From assembly GCF_003576315.1 (NCBI RefSeq), contig NZ_QWFZ01000039.1, forward strand, positions 1 through 64,000: a DNA stretch of 64,000 nucleotides. The letters run 5' to 3'. How positions within the stretch are numbered: the first letter of the stretch is position 1; each line of letters opens with the position of its first letter. Source of the DNA: Henriciella mobilis. Its GTDB lineage: Bacteria; Pseudomonadota; Alphaproteobacteria; Caulobacterales; Hyphomonadaceae. A model generated the notes under the pieces. The model was given only the letters and a program-made list of their open reading frames with translations. It was not told where the DNA came from and did not search any database. Made by a program: the position numbers and the translations under genes. Shown in pieces: positions 15,785-25,233 of this stretch.

Positions 15785-16177
15785 ATGATGAGACCTGTAA
15801 TCACTTCTGCACTTTTCGCGTCGCTGGCCATATCCGCGTTGATGATGCCTGCATCAGCCCAGTCCACGGTTGCGCGGGCCTCATGTCATTCGCAGGCGCA
15901 GTCGATCAAGGCCGGCCAAAAGGAAGCCAAGGCCCTTCAGGCCGAGCGCTCGGCGCTGCTTGAACAAGTCGAAGCGGCTGGTGACGAATGGGAGGCGGCC
16001 GAGAGTACACGCCTGTTCGGTGACGCAGAGGTCGCCAAGGCAGATGCCGCAAAGCAGGAATATGAGGCTCTGAAAGCTGAGCTCATGAAGATCGATGAAG
16101 ACCTTCAGGCACAAGTGGCCGAACTGAATTCTGCCGTCACCGACTACAATAATCGCTGCGCGACAAAGAAGGGCTAG
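15785..16177 (+). CDS. exported coiled-coil protein of unknown function
   Basis: A 130-residue periplasmic protein: signal peptide ending at MPASAQS, then a long alanine/glutamate/lysine-rich helix (AGQKEAKALQAERSALLEQV and on) that should form a coiled coil. Two cysteines, one near each end (ASCHSQ and NRCATK), could form a disulfide that closes a helical hairpin. No family is recognised. It starts with two ATGs (15785, 15788). It is convergent with exonuclease III, with two bases between their stops. Confidence 0.7.
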   Translation: MMRPVITSALFASLAISALMMPASAQSTVARASCHSQAQSIKAGQKEAKALQAERSALLEQVEAAGDEWEAAESTRLFGDAEVAKADAAKQEYEALKAELMKIDEDLQAQVAELNSAVTDYNNRCATKKG

Positions 16178-16179
16178 GG

Positions 16180-16959
16180 TCAGTCCGTCAGTTCGGCAAT
16201 TATCGGGACGTGATCGGACGGCTTTTCCATCTCCCGCGCTTTCTTGAATATTTCAACCTTTTCAAGCCGGTCAGCCGCTTGCGGCGACAGGAGCAGGTGG
16301 TCAATGCGGATGCCATGACCTTTCTGCCAGGCGCCGCCCTGATAGTCCCAGAATGTGTATTCGTGGGCCCGGCCATCCGCGGCCTCATAAGCCTCGGTCA
16401 GGCCAAGCCATTTCAGCTTCTGGAAAGCTGCCCGCGTTGACGGCAGGGCGAGGGCGTCATCACGCCAGACTGCCGGATCCCAGCAGTCTTCATCACGGGG
16501 AATGACATTGTAGTCGCCGGCCAGGACAAAAGCGTCTTCCTGCTTGAGGAGCTCGGTGGCGTGGCTCAGCAGGCAATCCATCCATTTGAGCTTGTAGTCA
16601 TATTTGTCGCCGGGCGCTGGATTGCCATTGGGCAGATATAGCCCGCCTACGCGGATGGGATGCTCGCACATCACCAGCGCTTCGATGTAGCGGGCCTGAT
16701 CGTCATCTTCGTTGTCCGGCAGGCCTTTCACCACGTCCTCTAGCTGATATTTGGAGAGCAGCGCGACGCCATTATAGGTCTTCTGGCCGTGAACGGCGCA
16801 GTTGTAGCCTAATTCCTCGATCTCCAGATACGGGAAGGCGTCCGTTTCGCATTTGATTTCCTGCAGGCAGACCACATCGCAGTCGATGGTTTTGAGGACC
16901 TCCAGTACGGTAGGAAGCCGGGCCTTGATCGAATTGACATTCCACGTCGCGATTTTCAT
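16180..16959 (-). CDS. xthA: exodeoxyribonuclease III / AP endonuclease
   Basis: A 259-residue endonuclease/exonuclease/phosphatase-fold enzyme that cuts at abasic sites and trims 3' blocks in base excision repair. Signatures: MKIATWNVNSIKARLP (start), VVCLQEIKCE with the metal-binding Glu, VLAGDYNVIPRDEDC (AGDFN-type) and HGIRIDHLLLS, ending KPSDHVPIIAEL with the catalytic Asp-His. The start is set at ATG 16959 because the conserved MKIATWNVNS begins there; 13 further codons are open upstream. Confidence 0.94.
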   Translation of the reverse strand: MKIATWNVNSIKARLPTVLEVLKTIDCDVVCLQEIKCETDAFPYLEIEELGYNCAVHGQKTYNGVALLSKYQLEDVVKGLPDNEDDDQARYIEALVMCEHPIRVGGLYLPNGNPAPGDKYDYKLKWMDCLLSHATELLKQEDAFVLAGDYNVIPRDEDCWDPAVWRDDALALPSTRAAFQKLKWLGLTEAYEAADGRAHEYTFWDYQGGAWQKGHGIRIDHLLLSPQAADRLEKVEIFKKAREMEKPSDHVPIIAELTD

Positions 16960-17103
16960 GCGATCCGTATAGGCGTGATTCACGGCTGAGGCCATCATTC
17001 TACGGGCAGTTCTGCTTAATCCGGTCCAAGAGTCAGCTGCATGGGGTGACGGCGCGATACGAACTCAGTTATCGGAGTCAGTGTGTCAGGGGAAAGTGAA
17101 CTC

Positions 17104-19878
17104 ATGTTGCGGATTGCCGGCCTCGTCTTGCTGATCATCTCCAGTGTTGTCGCATGCGGACCGACACCGCAGCCGCGCCAACCGGATCTCTCCGAGCTTT
17201 ACGCGTCCGCGCCGAGAGGGCCGCTACCGGACGGTGTGCGTCCGACACTGTACACGCTCGACCTTGCAATAGATCCTCGACAAAAACGATTTGGCGGCCA
17301 TGTAACGATTGAGCTGGACCTCGACCGTCCCGCCACGGGTATTTGGCTCCACGGCCAGGACCTTGAAATCCGGAATGTCGTCGTTTCGTCCCCCAACCGG
17401 AATAGCGCGGAGGGCGTGTGGCGCGATGTTCTGCAGTCCGGCGTGGCCTGGCTGGGATTCCCGAGGCGTATGGGCCCGGGACCCGTTACAGTGGACATTT
17501 CCTATACGGCGCCATTCGACGCCAATCTTGCCGGTCTGTTCAGGGTCGATGAACAGGGCAATGCCTATGCGCTCGCCAAGTCTGAAAGTATCCAGGCCCG
17601 CCGCTTCATGCCGGGTTTTGACGAGCCAGCCTTCAAGGCGCCCTTCGACATCAGACTGACCATCAATGAGCGTGACACGGCGATCACCAACACCCTTGAA
17701 AAGTCACGGGAAACTCTTGAGAACGAGCAGATACGCGTTGAGTTCAAACGCACGCGGCCATTGCCAACATACCTGCTTTCGCTTGCGGTTGGATCATTCG
17801 AGACGGTCGAGGGACCCGACCTTGCACCGAATGAGGTGCGCGATGTGGCGATCCCTCTGACTGGCTATACGCGCGCTGGTAAGGGCAAGGAGATATCCTA
17901 CGCGCTGATGATGACCGAACCGATGATCGACTTCTTCGAGCGGTCGCTGCAGGTGCCTTATCCATATGAGAAGCTCGACATTATCGCAGCGCCGCAATGG
18001 CCGAGCGGTGCGACTGAACTGGCGGCGGCCATTACCTACCGTGAAAGTCGCATCCTGTTCGGCCCTAGTAGCGGACCAGCCGCTCGGCGAGCCTTGCTTG
18101 GCATCCATAGCCACGAAATTGCGCACATGTGGTTCGGTGACCTCGTCACGCCGCCATGGTGGGACGATCTTTGGCTGAAGGAAGCATTTGCTAGCTGGGC
18201 GGCAGGAATCGTCCTGGCGGAGCTGGAGCCAGAAGGCGGTCATGAACTGGATGCGATCGCGGATTCAGTCAGCGCGATGGGGCTCGACAGCCTGGCGAGC
18301 GCAAGGGCTGTACGCGAACCAATCACGCTCAACGAAGACATCCGGAACGCCTATGATTCAATTACTTATGACAAGGGGCTCGCTGTCATTGCGATGGTCG
18401 ATGCCTACTTCGGCGCTGAAACATTCCGACCGGCGCTGGGCCGATACATTCAGCGCTTTGAAGACTCCGTCGCCGACAGCACGGATTTCTTCGAAGTCAT
18501 AGGCCAGGAAACAAATGAGCCCGATCTCACCAAGGCGTTCCGGAGCTTTGTCGAGCGGTCTGGCTTGCCCGTCATCAACACTGAACTCTCTTGTCCCGAC
18601 GATGGTGTGCCTGAGATTCGCCTGACCCAACGGCGCTACAAACCGCTAGGGAGCATGATCGAGCAGGCCCAGCCCTGGACGATACCGTTCTGCATGACGG
18701 CGGGGACGAGTGAAGAGACTGTGCGTGCCTGCCAGATGATCAATGGCCGCTCCTCAACGCTGAGATTGGATGAGGCCGGTGCGTGTCCGGCCTGGGTCAT
18801 GCCAAATGCGGACGGTAAGGGCTACTGGCGTTTCGAATTGGCAGATCCGCAATGGGCGACATTGGCGGTGAACTTCCATTTGTTGAGCGGCGGCGAAGCT
18901 CTGGTCGCCGTCGATAGTGCGCTGGCCAGCTTCGAAGCGGGCAGCATATCGCTGTCGTCCCTGACCGCGATCCTGGAAGCGGGGGCGCGGCGCTCGGAAA
19001 GGCAGGTCGTGACGGAAGCGATGGATGCTTACCGGTCGCTGATACCGCTCGTCGAGGGACGACCAGAGGCGCTGGCAGGCTTCCGGTCCGAACTGATGCG
19101 TGTTTTTCGTCCGAGACTGGCAAGTCTCATGTCCTCGGAGGATGAGAATGACCGCATTCTGCAGCAGCGCATAGAAGCCTTTCTGGCCCGCCAGGGGCGC
19201 GATGAAGCGCTTCGCGAGGAATATGCCAATGCCGCCCAGGCCTATGTCGGCATGCGGTCCCGCCGAGGCGCACGTGAACTCACCAGCGATGATTTTGCCA
19301 CCGCTCTCGCCATTGCGATGCAGGAGGAAGGCGAGCCATTTCTGAAGGCCTTGCTGCGCAGCCTGAAGTCGATCGATGATCCTACTTTCGCAGCAGCGGC
19401 CGCATATGCGATCGGACAGAACTCTGATCCCGCACTGGCCGACGATATCGGATCGCTGACCTTGTCTGGAATTCTGGGGACTCGAGAGAATTACACGATC
19501 ATTGCCGGACAGATGGACCAGCCCGAGACGATGAACGACACATGGTCCTGGCTACAGATTAACTTCCCGGAATTTCTCAAGGTCATTCCAGGCCAGCGGC
19601 CTCGTTCCACGCCTCGGCTCGCGAGGAGCCTCTGCACGCGTCAGGGCCGGGACGAACTCGAAAACTTGTTCGAGGTCTATGGTTCTCTCGCGCAGGGGCA
19701 CGAGCGAGCACTGGCCGAAGCCCTGGAGAGCATCGATCTCTGCATCGCACTACACGATGCGAAAGCGGCCGAGGTCCAGGCTCATTTTGCCCGATTTGCA
19801 CCGGCCGAGCCGGTGGCCCCGGTAACTGGTCAGGTTGTTGAGGGCTCTCCCGTGACAACACCGGCTTCGAGCAATTGA
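17104..19878 (+). CDS. M1-family metallo-aminopeptidase, predicted lipoprotein
   Basis: A 924-residue gluzincin aminopeptidase that removes N-terminal residues from peptides. MLRIAGLVLLIISSVVACG is a lipoprotein signal, placing it in the envelope. The zinc site is HEIAH with the third ligand Glu in WLKEAFASWA; the exopeptidase motif, normally GAMEN, is here GATEL. The ERAP1-like C-terminal helical domain is present. It is close in design to the lipoprotein aminopeptidases of other alphaproteobacteria. ATG 17104 is chosen over GTG 17083 because it gives a compact signal. Its 3' end overlaps the convergent CoA-transferase gene by 49 bases. Confidence 0.9.
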   Translation: MLRIAGLVLLIISSVVACGPTPQPRQPDLSELYASAPRGPLPDGVRPTLYTLDLAIDPRQKRFGGHVTIELDLDRPATGIWLHGQDLEIRNVVVSSPNRNSAEGVWRDVLQSGVAWLGFPRRMGPGPVTVDISYTAPFDANLAGLFRVDEQGNAYALAKSESIQARRFMPGFDEPAFKAPFDIRLTINERDTAITNTLEKSRETLENEQIRVEFKRTRPLPTYLLSLAVGSFETVEGPDLAPNEVRDVAIPLTGYTRAGKGKEISYALMMTEPMIDFFERSLQVPYPYEKLDIIAAPQWPSGATELAAAITYRESRILFGPSSGPAARRALLGIHSHEIAHMWFGDLVTPPWWDDLWLKEAFASWAAGIVLAELEPEGGHELDAIADSVSAMGLDSLASARAVREPITLNEDIRNAYDSITYDKGLAVIAMVDAYFGAETFRPALGRYIQRFEDSVADSTDFFEVIGQETNEPDLTKAFRSFVERSGLPVINTELSCPDDGVPEIRLTQRRYKPLGSMIEQAQPWTIPFCMTAGTSEETVRACQMINGRSSTLRLDEAGACPAWVMPNADGKGYWRFELADPQWATLAVNFHLLSGGEALVAVDSALASFEAGSISLSSLTAILEAGARRSERQVVTEAMDAYRSLIPLVEGRPEALAGFRSELMRVFRPRLASLMSSEDENDRILQQRIEAFLARQGRDEALREEYANAAQAYVGMRSRRGARELTSDDFATALAIAMQEEGEPFLKALLRSLKSIDDPTFAAAAAYAIGQNSDPALADDIGSLTLSGILGTRENYTIIAGQMDQPETMNDTWSWLQINFPEFLKVIPGQRPRSTPRLARSLCTRQGRDELENLFEVYGSLAQGHERALAEALESIDLCIALHDAKAAEVQAHFARFAPAEPVAPVTGQVVEGSPVTTPASSN

Positions 19879-21047
19879 TCGATCTCGGTGCTGGACCGCC
19901 CGAGGCTTGCAAGCACGTCGCGCGTATGTTCGCCAAGCCGCGGTGCCGGGCCCTTCGGGCCATCATCGGCGCCGGGAAAACGCACGGGAGATGCAGGTGA
20001 GGAAAAGGTCGTTCCATCGCCGGCAGACGAGGGAACATCGACAATACCTCCAGCGGCCTTCACCTGCGGGTCCTGGGCCGCTTCGGCGAGCGTTTGCACA
20101 GGGGACCAGGCGAGCGACTGCTCATCCAGTCGCTTGGCCATTTCTTCGCGCGTGTACTTCGCAAATCCGGTGTCCAGAATTTCGACGCATTCCTTCACGT
20201 TGCGTCGTCTCCCCTTGGCTGAGTTGAAACGTTCGTCGTCGATCAGATCTTCGCGTCCAATAGCGCGGCAGATGGGCGCCCAGTCCGCTTCTCCCTGGCG
20301 CGAAACAAGGCAGATCCAGTGGTCGTCGCTGGTCTTGAAGAAGTTTGTGATGGGAACATTCTGCTCATGACGAGACTTGGTCGAGCTGAGGCGCCCGAAG
20401 AAGAGCTGGATTGCGAAATCGGAGCCAACAGCAAACAGGGCGGTTCTCAGCAACGAAGACTCGACCAGGCGTCCCTTGCCGGTCTTGGTGGCTTCAACGA
20501 GCGCTGCACAGATGCCCGCCGCAGTTGCGATACTGGTCGTGTGGTCGCCAAAGGCCGTTCGGCAGGGAAATGGATCCTGTCCCTTTGGCACGGTTGCGCT
20601 GGCAACACCCGACCGCGCCCAGAAACTCGCAATATCGAAACCAGGCTTGTCGGCGTCGGGGCCTTCAAGGCCATAGCCGGTCAGGGTGCAATAGACGAGT
20701 TTCGGATTGTCGGCCTTGAGCTGTTCGTAACCGAGACCGGAGCGTTCCAGCCCGCCCGGACGCACGTTCGTCAGAAAGACGTCCGCATCCTTGGCCAGTT
20801 CGCGCAGCAGTGCATTGCCTTCATCTGTGCGCGTATCGATGGCGATGGATTTTTTGCCCCGATTGTCAAAGTCGAAGACCGGATTGTCCTGATAGTCTGT
20901 TCCGAGCGTCGCGAAAAACTTCCGAATCGGATCGCCGCCGGGCGGTTCGACCTTGATGACCTCCGCGCCCCAGTCACTGAGAATGCTGCCCGCGCCGGGA
21001 GCAGCCATGTAGGTCGCATATTCAATTACCCTGATGCCTTCGAGCAT
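19830..21047 (-). CDS. family III CoA-transferase (CaiB/BaiF)
   Basis: A 405-residue enzyme of the CaiB/BaiF family, which moves CoA between carboxylic acids or racemises alpha-methylacyl-CoA. Family features: LEGIRVIEYATYMAAPGAG, DWGAEVIKVEPPGGD, NRGKKSIAID, VFLTNVRPGGLERSGLGY and LVYCTLTGYGLEGP; the catalytic Asp is expected in AFGDHTTSIA. The C-terminus carries the usual RLGEHTRDVLASLG. The substrate is unknown. Its 3' end overlaps the M1 peptidase gene tail to tail by 49 bases. Confidence 0.9.
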   Translation of the reverse strand: MLEGIRVIEYATYMAAPGAGSILSDWGAEVIKVEPPGGDPIRKFFATLGTDYQDNPVFDFDNRGKKSIAIDTRTDEGNALLRELAKDADVFLTNVRPGGLERSGLGYEQLKADNPKLVYCTLTGYGLEGPDADKPGFDIASFWARSGVASATVPKGQDPFPCRTAFGDHTTSIATAAGICAALVEATKTGKGRLVESSLLRTALFAVGSDFAIQLFFGRLSSTKSRHEQNVPITNFFKTSDDHWICLVSRQGEADWAPICRAIGREDLIDDERFNSAKGRRRNVKECVEILDTGFAKYTREEMAKRLDEQSLAWSPVQTLAEAAQDPQVKAAGGIVDVPSSAGDGTTFSSPASPVRFPGADDGPKGPAPRLGEHTRDVLASLGRSSTEIDQLLEAGVVTGEPSTT

Positions 21048-21094
21048 TGCGTGTGTGTCTCCCTGTTTTTTCCGGCAGGTCCAGCCGTTATTGG

Positions 21095-21110
21095 TAAACC
21101 GGAAATTAAC
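21095..21110 (+). promoter_or_regulatory. possible CtrA-type site upstream of the DUF2336 gene
   Basis: TAAA-N7-TTAAC, one mismatch from TTAA-N7-TTAA, at 57-72 bases before the ATG at 21167, the same distance as the candidate before popZ. It could equally act on the divergent CoA-transferase gene. Confidence 0.3.
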
Positions 21111-21166
21111 CGGCTCGATCCAAATGTCTGCACATAAGGATCAGGTACTAGAGAGGCCCTTTCCCC

Positions 21167-22342
21167 ATGGGTATAGCAACAATGCGTTCTCACCTGTCGC
21201 AGGGGGATATCGAAAAGCTTATGCGTGGCGAGACGTCTGAAGAGCGGGCGGGCATCGCGCATCGCCTTTGCCGCCGGATTGCGGCCGACCCGCTTACTGA
21301 CGAAGAACGGGCGCATGCGGAAGAGATCATCAAGATTCTTGCCGATGACGCAGCAGACCTCGTCCGGCGTACGCTGTCTGTCACGCTTCGAAATTCGCCG
21401 CGCCTGCCGCGTGATGTTGCCTTGCAACTGGCACAGGATATCGAAGAAGTGGCCGTGCCGGTCCTGGAATTTTCTCCATCATTCACAGACGAAGACCTGA
21501 TCGAACTTGTCCTTGCCGTTACCGCTTCAAAGCAGGCCGCCATTGCCTCCCGTCGATATGTCAACGAAGAGCTTACCGATGTGATCGCGGAGCATGGCGC
21601 TCCGGAAGCGGTCAGCGTTCTGACGCGCAACAAAGGAGCGGCGTGGACGAATTCGGCGTTTGAACACTCGATTCGCCGGTTCCACGACAATGATGACATC
21701 AAGGAAGGCATCATCAGCCGCGAACAGATTCCGATCCACATCGCCGAGAAGCTGGTTTCGCTTGTGTCTGGGCAGGCTTTTGATCTGCTCGTCAACAAGC
21801 ATGAGCTTCCCGCGCAGATTGCAATCGACCTGGCTGCGGGCGCACGCGAGCGCGCCACGATCGACCTGGTCGAGCAGGCCGACCGCACGCAGGATATGGA
21901 GTATTTTGTTCATCAGTTAGATTTGAATGGCCGCCTGACTTATTCGCTTATCATGCGAGCCCTATGCGTAGGTCATATGAAGTTTGTGGAGTATGCCCTG
22001 GCCGAACTATCGGGCGTGCCGCACAATCGAGTGTGGCTCATGATCCACGATGCCGGCCCCAGTGGGTTGGCGGCGGTGTTCGACCGGGCAGGGCTGCCGC
22101 GAAAACTTCTTCCAGCCTTCAAGGCGGCGGTCACTGTTTATCACGAGACCGAACTTGACGGCGGCGCCAATGACAAGGCCCGGTTCCGTTCGCGCATGAT
22201 CGAGCGGGTCCTGACCCAGTTCCAGGCGATTCCAAAGGCAGATCTCGACTACCTTCTCGAAAAGCTCGATATCTACTCAGAGCAGGCCGAGGTGCAGGAA
22301 GAGACCGAACAAGAAAACGTGCGGTATATCGGGAACGCCTAG
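21167..22342 (+). CDS. DUF2336 domain protein
   Basis: A 391-residue all-helical protein of the alphaproteobacterial DUF2336 family, with HEAT-like helical hairpins (AHAEEIIKILADDAADLVRR, DVALQLAQDIEEVAVPVL, PIHIAEKLVSLVSG). No catalytic motif, signal or membrane segment is seen. Members often occur near motility, c-di-GMP or cell-cycle genes, and here a degenerate EAL gene is convergent with a four-base overlap. The exact role is unknown. A CtrA-like site lies upstream. Confidence 0.8.
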   Translation: MGIATMRSHLSQGDIEKLMRGETSEERAGIAHRLCRRIAADPLTDEERAHAEEIIKILADDAADLVRRTLSVTLRNSPRLPRDVALQLAQDIEEVAVPVLEFSPSFTDEDLIELVLAVTASKQAAIASRRYVNEELTDVIAEHGAPEAVSVLTRNKGAAWTNSAFEHSIRRFHDNDDIKEGIISREQIPIHIAEKLVSLVSGQAFDLLVNKHELPAQIAIDLAAGARERATIDLVEQADRTQDMEYFVHQLDLNGRLTYSLIMRALCVGHMKFVEYALAELSGVPHNRVWLMIHDAGPSGLAAVFDRAGLPRKLLPAFKAAVTVYHETELDGGANDKARFRSRMIERVLTQFQAIPKADLDYLLEKLDIYSEQAEVQEETEQENVRYIGNA

Positions 22343-23025
22343 GCGTCGGCGGATGGCCGCATGGCAAGTTCGACGCCGATCGAGGCCAGTTCATGCCCGT
22401 CGCGATAACGGGCGCCTTCTGCGATGACCGAAATTCCGCAGGCAACGGCAGCCTCGATGCGGTTCATCAGATCCTCGTCGCGGAAAAGCTTGCGCGAATC
22501 TACGCGGACCGTGTCCAGCATGAGGCGAAGCCCTGTATCGAGCGGCGTGTTCCAGGAGTGCGTCGCGATCACGCCAATTCGAAAACCCTTCCGGCGAAGA
22601 TTTTCAATGCTGCGCGTGACATCCTTTCGGGATTGAGACAGCGACGCGTCGGTGACCTCGATGCAGATTTCTTGAGGAAGCAGGCGGCTACGGGCAGCTG
22701 CAGCTTCGCAAGCCATCGGCGTGTCGGGATGCATCATGGCTGATACAGGGGCTTCAAGGTGGATCGGACGCACGTCCATATCCGTAACACGTGCGCGCAG
22801 GGCCACGTCTTCGATCATGTCAGACAGCCAGTTGGCCGGGCTATCGACATTTGAAACCAGGCCCGACGCCCCGAACGCTGCGAGTTCTTCGTAGCGACGG
22901 GTCGACTGGACGGCGGCGCAGGTTACGTCGCCGGTCACGAGGTGAACAACCGGCTCAAATCGAAGAAGGCGTCCTGCGCCTGCTACGGGTCCGGTAGATT
23001 GAACGCGCATTCTGGCGTGTTGCAT
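22339..23025 (-). CDS. degenerate EAL-domain-like protein
   Basis: A 228-residue protein with the outline of an EAL domain but without its catalytic residues. FEPVVHLVTGDV matches the first strand, yet the EAL triplet is replaced; LLPQEICIEVTDASLSQ matches the LEITE strand; where DDFGTG should be there is VIATHSWNT; DTVRVDSRKLF and GISVIAEGARY match later strands. It should therefore not hydrolyse c-di-GMP and may bind it or act as a protein-binding scaffold. It overlaps the convergent DUF2336 gene by four bases. Confidence 0.65.
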   Translation of the reverse strand: MQHARMRVQSTGPVAGAGRLLRFEPVVHLVTGDVTCAAVQSTRRYEELAAFGASGLVSNVDSPANWLSDMIEDVALRARVTDMDVRPIHLEAPVSAMMHPDTPMACEAAAARSRLLPQEICIEVTDASLSQSRKDVTRSIENLRRKGFRIGVIATHSWNTPLDTGLRLMLDTVRVDSRKLFRDEDLMNRIEAAVACGISVIAEGARYRDGHELASIGVELAMRPSADA

Positions 23026-23143
23026 GTCTCACCTGTGTCTGTGATTGTCGGGAAACAAAAACCTAGCGAAACAAAGTTGAAATCAGGCGCACGACCCAGA
23101 GCCGATTTTCTTCAAATTTCTTGAAAGTTTGGGAGGACAGACC

Positions 23144-23956
23144 TTGAACGAACCCGCAGCCGCGCCGAAGCTTTCTTCGACGATCCTGTTGTTACGTGAC
23201 AATCCCCGCCTTGAAGTCCTGATGGTGAAGCGCCACTACGAGATCGATTTCGCGGCAGGGGCCCTCGTTTTTCCAGGTGGAAAAACAAATGAGGAAGACG
23301 CCTCTGAAGCATGGATCGAACTCTCGGATGGCGATTTCCACGGTCCGGAACTTGCCGCGCGTGTCGGAGCCGTTCGAGAAGCCTTTGAAGAGTCCGGCAT
23401 TCTACTGGCGCGAAAAATAGGTGCACGGGGGCCTGGAAAGCCACTCGTCGACGCGAAGCTTGCAGCGTCGCTTGAGGCTCATCGCGGCCCAGTTGATCGA
23501 CAGGAGGAAAGCTTTGTCGAGCTCGCGCGCAAAAATGGCTTCGTTCTGGCGCTGGATACGCTTGTTTATTTTGGACACTGGATCACGCCAACCATGATGC
23601 CGAAGCGTTTCGATACGCACTTCTATCTGGCGCCAACCCCGCCTGAACAGTTGGCAACCCATGATGGCCGGGAGACAACCGAAGCCGTCTGGCTTGAGCC
23701 GCAGGAAGCCCTCGACATGGCCGAAGACGGACGTGCCACGGTCATTTTCCCGACGCGAATGAATCTTGGAAAGCTCGGGGAATGCGCACAGGTAGGCGCT
23801 GCGGTCAGTCGTTTTGCGACCGAATCCGTCGTGACTGTGTTGCCGGTGGTAGGCAAGGACGAGATGGGCAATCCATGTCTGCACATCCCAGCGGAGGCCG
23901 GGTATATGCAAACCACCGAACCTATCGAGCGCGTGGCAAACGTAGCAAAACGCTAG
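23144..23956 (+). CDS. NUDIX hydrolase, NUDT7/NUDT19-like
   Basis: A 270-residue NUDIX enzyme; relatives split CoA or acyl-CoA, or other nucleoside diphosphate derivatives. The box is broken by an insert: GALVFPGGKTNEEDASEAW comes first and AVREAFEESGILL follows about 25 residues later, as in the NUDT19 group. The helix REAFEESG holds the metal-binding glutamates. TTG 23144 is preferred because GGGAGGA lies 6 bases before it; an earlier TTG at 23129 would put that site inside the gene. It converges with the amidohydrolase pair. Confidence 0.85.
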   Translation: MNEPAAAPKLSSTILLLRDNPRLEVLMVKRHYEIDFAAGALVFPGGKTNEEDASEAWIELSDGDFHGPELAARVGAVREAFEESGILLARKIGARGPGKPLVDAKLAASLEAHRGPVDRQEESFVELARKNGFVLALDTLVYFGHWITPTMMPKRFDTHFYLAPTPPEQLATHDGRETTEAVWLEPQEALDMAEDGRATVIFPTRMNLGKLGECAQVGAAVSRFATESVVTVLPVVGKDEMGNPCLHIPAEAGYMQTTEPIERVANVAKR

Positions 23957-23967
23957 TGTGGATCGGC

Positions 23968-25233
23968 CTAGCGCTTGTAAGCTAGCGGCCGCTCGCTCTC
24001 GTCAAGATTTAGGTAACGGTCACGCAGCTTTGTTTGGCGGCTTTCCAGGGATTGCTCGACGCCGTTGATAAACACGTGGGTTGGCGCGCTCATCACTTCG
24101 AGAGGATCGCCGTCCCATATGACGAGGTCACCAACACTTCCGGGGGTGAGCGAACCGAGATCGTCCAGGCCGAAAATTGAAGCAGGTGCTGACGTGATCG
24201 CGCGCAAAGCATCTTCATGTGAGACGCCATTGGCCACCGCATTCCCAGCGCTTTGCAGCACCAGACGCGTCTGATGGCTGTCATCATCGAAATAGGCGAA
24301 GGCAACAGTGACACCTGCATCCAGAAGGCGTCCGGCGTTTTTTTGCGTGGATGCCAGGCTTTCAAAGCGTCCAGGCAGATTTGCATACTGATTCAGGATA
24401 ACCGGAATTCCTGCTTCGCCCAGTTCATTGGCGACAAGCCAGCCTTCGCTCGCGCCGACTAGGGCGACATCAAGTTGCCTGTACTCATCTTTCAGGGCTA
24501 TCACTTTGCGGATGTCGCTTGCTCGATCGACGGAGATCAGAAGCAGCTGCTGCCCCCGTGCCGCCGCTGAGAATTCCTGTGCATCGAGCCGGCCGAGCAC
24601 ATCGCCTTCATCAGAAGCGATGTAGCGGGCCGGATAGGTCCGGGCGTCCGACAGCGCGGCCCGCAGCGTTGCCCACGCAGACGCACGCGAGCCACCAGAC
24701 AGGCCAGCACCGCCTTCGCCAAGGTTGATGAAGCTGAATGCCTGCGCTTTCGTGATTGAGTCAGCTTCGCCGGATGTATCGGCGACAAATCCCTGTCCAC
24801 CAAACATGTTTGCACCAAATCCGGGAACCACGGCAATTCGTGTTACGCCTTCAATCCGTGTGACCGGAATGGTCGTGGCAGATGGGTTGAACGCGTCTGA
24901 AAGTTGAAGGGCAGGTCCGAACGTCGCTAATGGAGCAGTTGTATCATTCGTTGAGTCTTCTGCACCCACTTCCACGACGCCCACGCGCGAGAATGCGGAG
25001 AAAATACCCGGTGTAACCCAGGCGTCTTCAGCATCTATGCGAGCCATGTCGGCAGGAATGGAGGCGTCCGGCGCTACGGCGGTCACCCGGCCGTCACGGA
25101 TGACAATTGTCGACCCTGCGACCATATCGTCGCCAGTCCAGAGATTGGCGTTCGTAATGGCGACGGACTGCGCATTCGCGGCAAAGGCGATAGCGGCGGC
25201 TGCTGAGCAGGCGGAGAGAAGTCTGCGGATCAT
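23968..25233 (-). CDS. exported amidohydrolase-like protein lacking the HxH motif
   Basis: A 421-residue protein with a signal peptide (AIAFAANAQS) and an amidohydrolase frame: the N-terminal composite beta domain (VAITNANLWTGDD, IVIRDGRVTAVAPDA) and the C-terminal SVGDLVIWDGDPLEVMSAPTHVFINGVEQ. The metal-binding HxH, expected after TPG, is missing: the sequence is TPGIFSAFSRVGVVE. Such proteins often occur as the second member of a pair with an intact enzyme, as here (ATGA overlap with the upstream gene). It may be catalytically impaired or a subunit of its partner. Confidence 0.85.
   Translation of the reverse strand: MIRRLLSACSAAAAIAFAANAQSVAITNANLWTGDDMVAGSTIVIRDGRVTAVAPDASIPADMARIDAEDAWVTPGIFSAFSRVGVVEVGAEDSTNDTTAPLATFGPALQLSDAFNPSATTIPVTRIEGVTRIAVVPGFGANMFGGQGFVADTSGEADSITKAQAFSFINLGEGGAGLSGGSRASAWATLRAALSDARTYPARYIASDEGDVLGRLDAQEFSAAARGQQLLLISVDRASDIRKVIALKDEYRQLDVALVGASEGWLVANELGEAGIPVILNQYANLPGRFESLASTQKNAGRLLDAGVTVAFAYFDDDSHQTRLVLQSAGNAVANGVSHEDALRAITSAPASIFGLDDLGSLTPGSVGDLVIWDGDPLEVMSAPTHVFINGVEQSLESRQTKLRDRYLNLDESERPLAYKR

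Noticed and set aside
23945-23995. Inverted CGCTAG...CTAGCG repeats between NUDIX and amidohydrolase genes
   Set aside because: Short and imperfect with no T run on either strand; not convincing as a terminator.
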